Below the pieces are notes generated by a model, which made no database searches, had not been told where the DNA came from, and saw only the letters and a list, made by a program, of their open reading frames with translations. From Theocolax elegans (Eukaryota; Arthropoda; Insecta; Hymenoptera; Cerocephalidae), in NCBI GenBank assembly GCA_026168455.1, contig CM047427.1, positions 58,729,249 to 58,793,248 on the forward strand: DNA of 64,000 nt, in the 5' to 3' direction. Numbering within the stretch: the first letter of the stretch is position 1; each line of letters begins with the position of its first letter. Below are positions 62,706 to 64,000 of the stretch, one piece after another. The position numbers and the translations under genes were made by a program.

Positions 62706-63841
62706 CAGTTGTGTGCATAAGTTTCTGGCCAAAAAAAAAATTATTAATATTTTTTAAAAAAACCCGACGCCGTTTTAAAGAGCAAACCAAAAGCAAAAAT
62801 CTTTTAAGCCACGTTGGGTTTTTTTAAAAAAATTGAAAATTGCGTTTTTTACGGCAAAAAAAGCAAACCCTTTTTTTTATTTTTTTTTGGCCAAGAAAAA
62901 TCGTCTATAATTTTAAAACTATTTAACGGATTTTAAAAAACCCAAATGGAAAAGAAAGATTTTTAACCCTCTTTCAAATGAGCGGAACCGCGTCCATTTC
63001 TGTTGAACCATTAAAAAGTTATAACATTTTTTGTGAAAAAATTCACTTCTTTTTCAAATTTAATTACCTAGGAATCTATGCATCGTAGAAAAAAACTCAA
63101 AGGAGAAATAATGTTTGTTTTTTATGTAAAATAAGAATTTATTAAAAATGTTTCATATAAAGAAAAAAATTTTTTTTATTTTATCCTGTGTAGCGCTGTG
63201 GAATTATTTCCGCGAATTCAAATGAACTTGAAAGTAATAATAAGTTTACATTCTTTTAATATTAATTATAACTAAATTTTTATTTTATTTTGTATTTAAT
63301 TTAGATACAAAATGTGACAAAAAATGTTGGTTAAAATAAAAAAAAATTTTTTTTCTTTATATGAAAATTTTTTAATAGATTCTTATTTTACATAAAAAAA
63401 CAAATATTATTTCTCCTTTGAGTTTTTTTCTACGATGCATAGATTCCTAGATATTTAAACTTGAAAAAGAAGTGAATTTTTTCACAAAAAATGTTATAAC
63501 TTTTTAATGGTTCAACAGAAATGGACGCGGTTCCGCTCATTTGAAAGAGGATAAAAAAAGCTTTCTTTTCCATTTGGGTTTTTTAAAATCCGTTAAATAG
63601 TTTTAAAATTATAGACGATTTTTCTTGGCCAAAAAAAAATAAAAAAAGGGGTTTGCTTTTTTTGCCGTAAAAACGCAATTTTCAATTTTTTTAAAAAAAC
63701 CCAACGTGGCTTAAAAGATTTTGGTTTGCTCTTTAAAACGGCGTCGGGTTTTTTAAAAAATATTAATTTTTCACGGAGATATAAAACTTAAAAAATTGGC
63801 TGTAATTTTTTTTTTTGGCCAGAAACTTATGCACACAACTG
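62706..63841. mobile_element. 1.1 kb Tc1-like element with very long inverted repeats
   Basis: Both ends are CAGTTGTGTGCATAAGTTT in inverted orientation, each next to TA, typical of Tc1/mariner target duplication. The arms run about 480 bp (62706-63190 and 63340-63841) with few differences, leaving about 150 bp in the middle. No transposase ORF, so the element is non-autonomous and could form a long hairpin. Confidence 0.88.
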
Positions 63842-63846
63842 TATAT

Positions 63847-63940
63847 ATGGAGGCCTGCGATGGCTCGGTCGGTAGGGCGTCGGGCTCGTAATGCGGAGGT
63901 CCCAGGTTCGATTCCCGGCCCCGGCCGATTGATACAACCA
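63847..63940 (+). repeat. tRNA-derived SINE head or pseudo-tRNA
   Basis: A-box-like TGGCTCGGTCGGTAG and B box GGTTCGATTCC sit at tRNA spacing, with an anticodon loop reading CTCGTAA (CGT). The acceptor stem pairs only partly and the T stem has a mismatch, so a tRNA-Thr-like SINE head is more likely than a functional tRNA. It continues toward the window edge. Confidence 0.5.
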
Positions 63941-64000
63941 CCACTGGAGAATGTTTTTTTAACAAGTGCCTTCTTGACAAAGATATCGTATGACCTTCGT

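Noticed and set aside
63847..63920. Functional tRNA-Thr(CGT)
   Set aside because: Acceptor and T stems have mismatches and the sequence continues into a SINE-like body, so a tRNA-derived repeat is more likely.

Overview
The window is eukaryotic: AT-rich DNA with spliced genes using GT-AG introns, abundant microsatellites and many short inverted-repeat transposons. Gene content (Mad-type Smad, syntaxin 8, TMEM184, eIF5, a C2H2 zinc-finger protein, an M3-family oligopeptidase homologue, an SRA/YDG-domain protein) and protein sequences fit an insect. An SRA-domain gene and the repeat style suggest Hymenoptera, possibly a parasitoid wasp; the species is inferred only loosely.

Layout. 0.3-3.0 kb: Mad/Smad1-5-like gene (+). 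5.0-8.1 kb: ten-finger C2H2 gene (-), two coding exons. 10.8-14.2 kb: nine-exon M3 oligopeptidase homologue (+) whose zinc ligands are all replaced. 15.3-16.5 kb: syntaxin 8 (-), convergent with the M3 gene. 18.3-29.1 kb: TMEM184-like seven-pass membrane protein (+), with a GC-richer promoter region and a 5.9 kb intron before its last exon. 31.1-39.7 kb: a gene-poor segment present in three near-identical copies, best explained by two overlapping tandem duplications. 40.1-42.8 kb: a short foldback element carrying two perfect E2F-like sites, then a 1.65 kb near-perfect palindrome. 44.9-48.9 kb: four-exon SRA/YDG-domain protein (-) with no UHRF1-type RING, PHD, Tudor or ubiquitin-like parts. 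50.6-53.2 kb: eIF5 (-), with candidate 5'UTR exons to about 54.3 kb. 54.3-64.0 kb: intergenic DNA full of transposon relics, including a TA-flanked element also present at 17.4 kb in opposite orientation, a 1.05 kb foldback, a 0.2 kb MITE, a 1.1 kb Tc1-like long-inverted-repeat element and tRNA-derived sequences.

The genes do not form one pathway: they are unlinked housekeeping and signalling genes (BMP signalling, endosomal fusion, translation initiation, chromatin). The best leads are the apparently dead M3 peptidase, the SRA-only protein, the stepwise tandem duplication and the set of large inverted repeats. All exon models come from reading frames, splice dinucleotides and family recall; no search was run.
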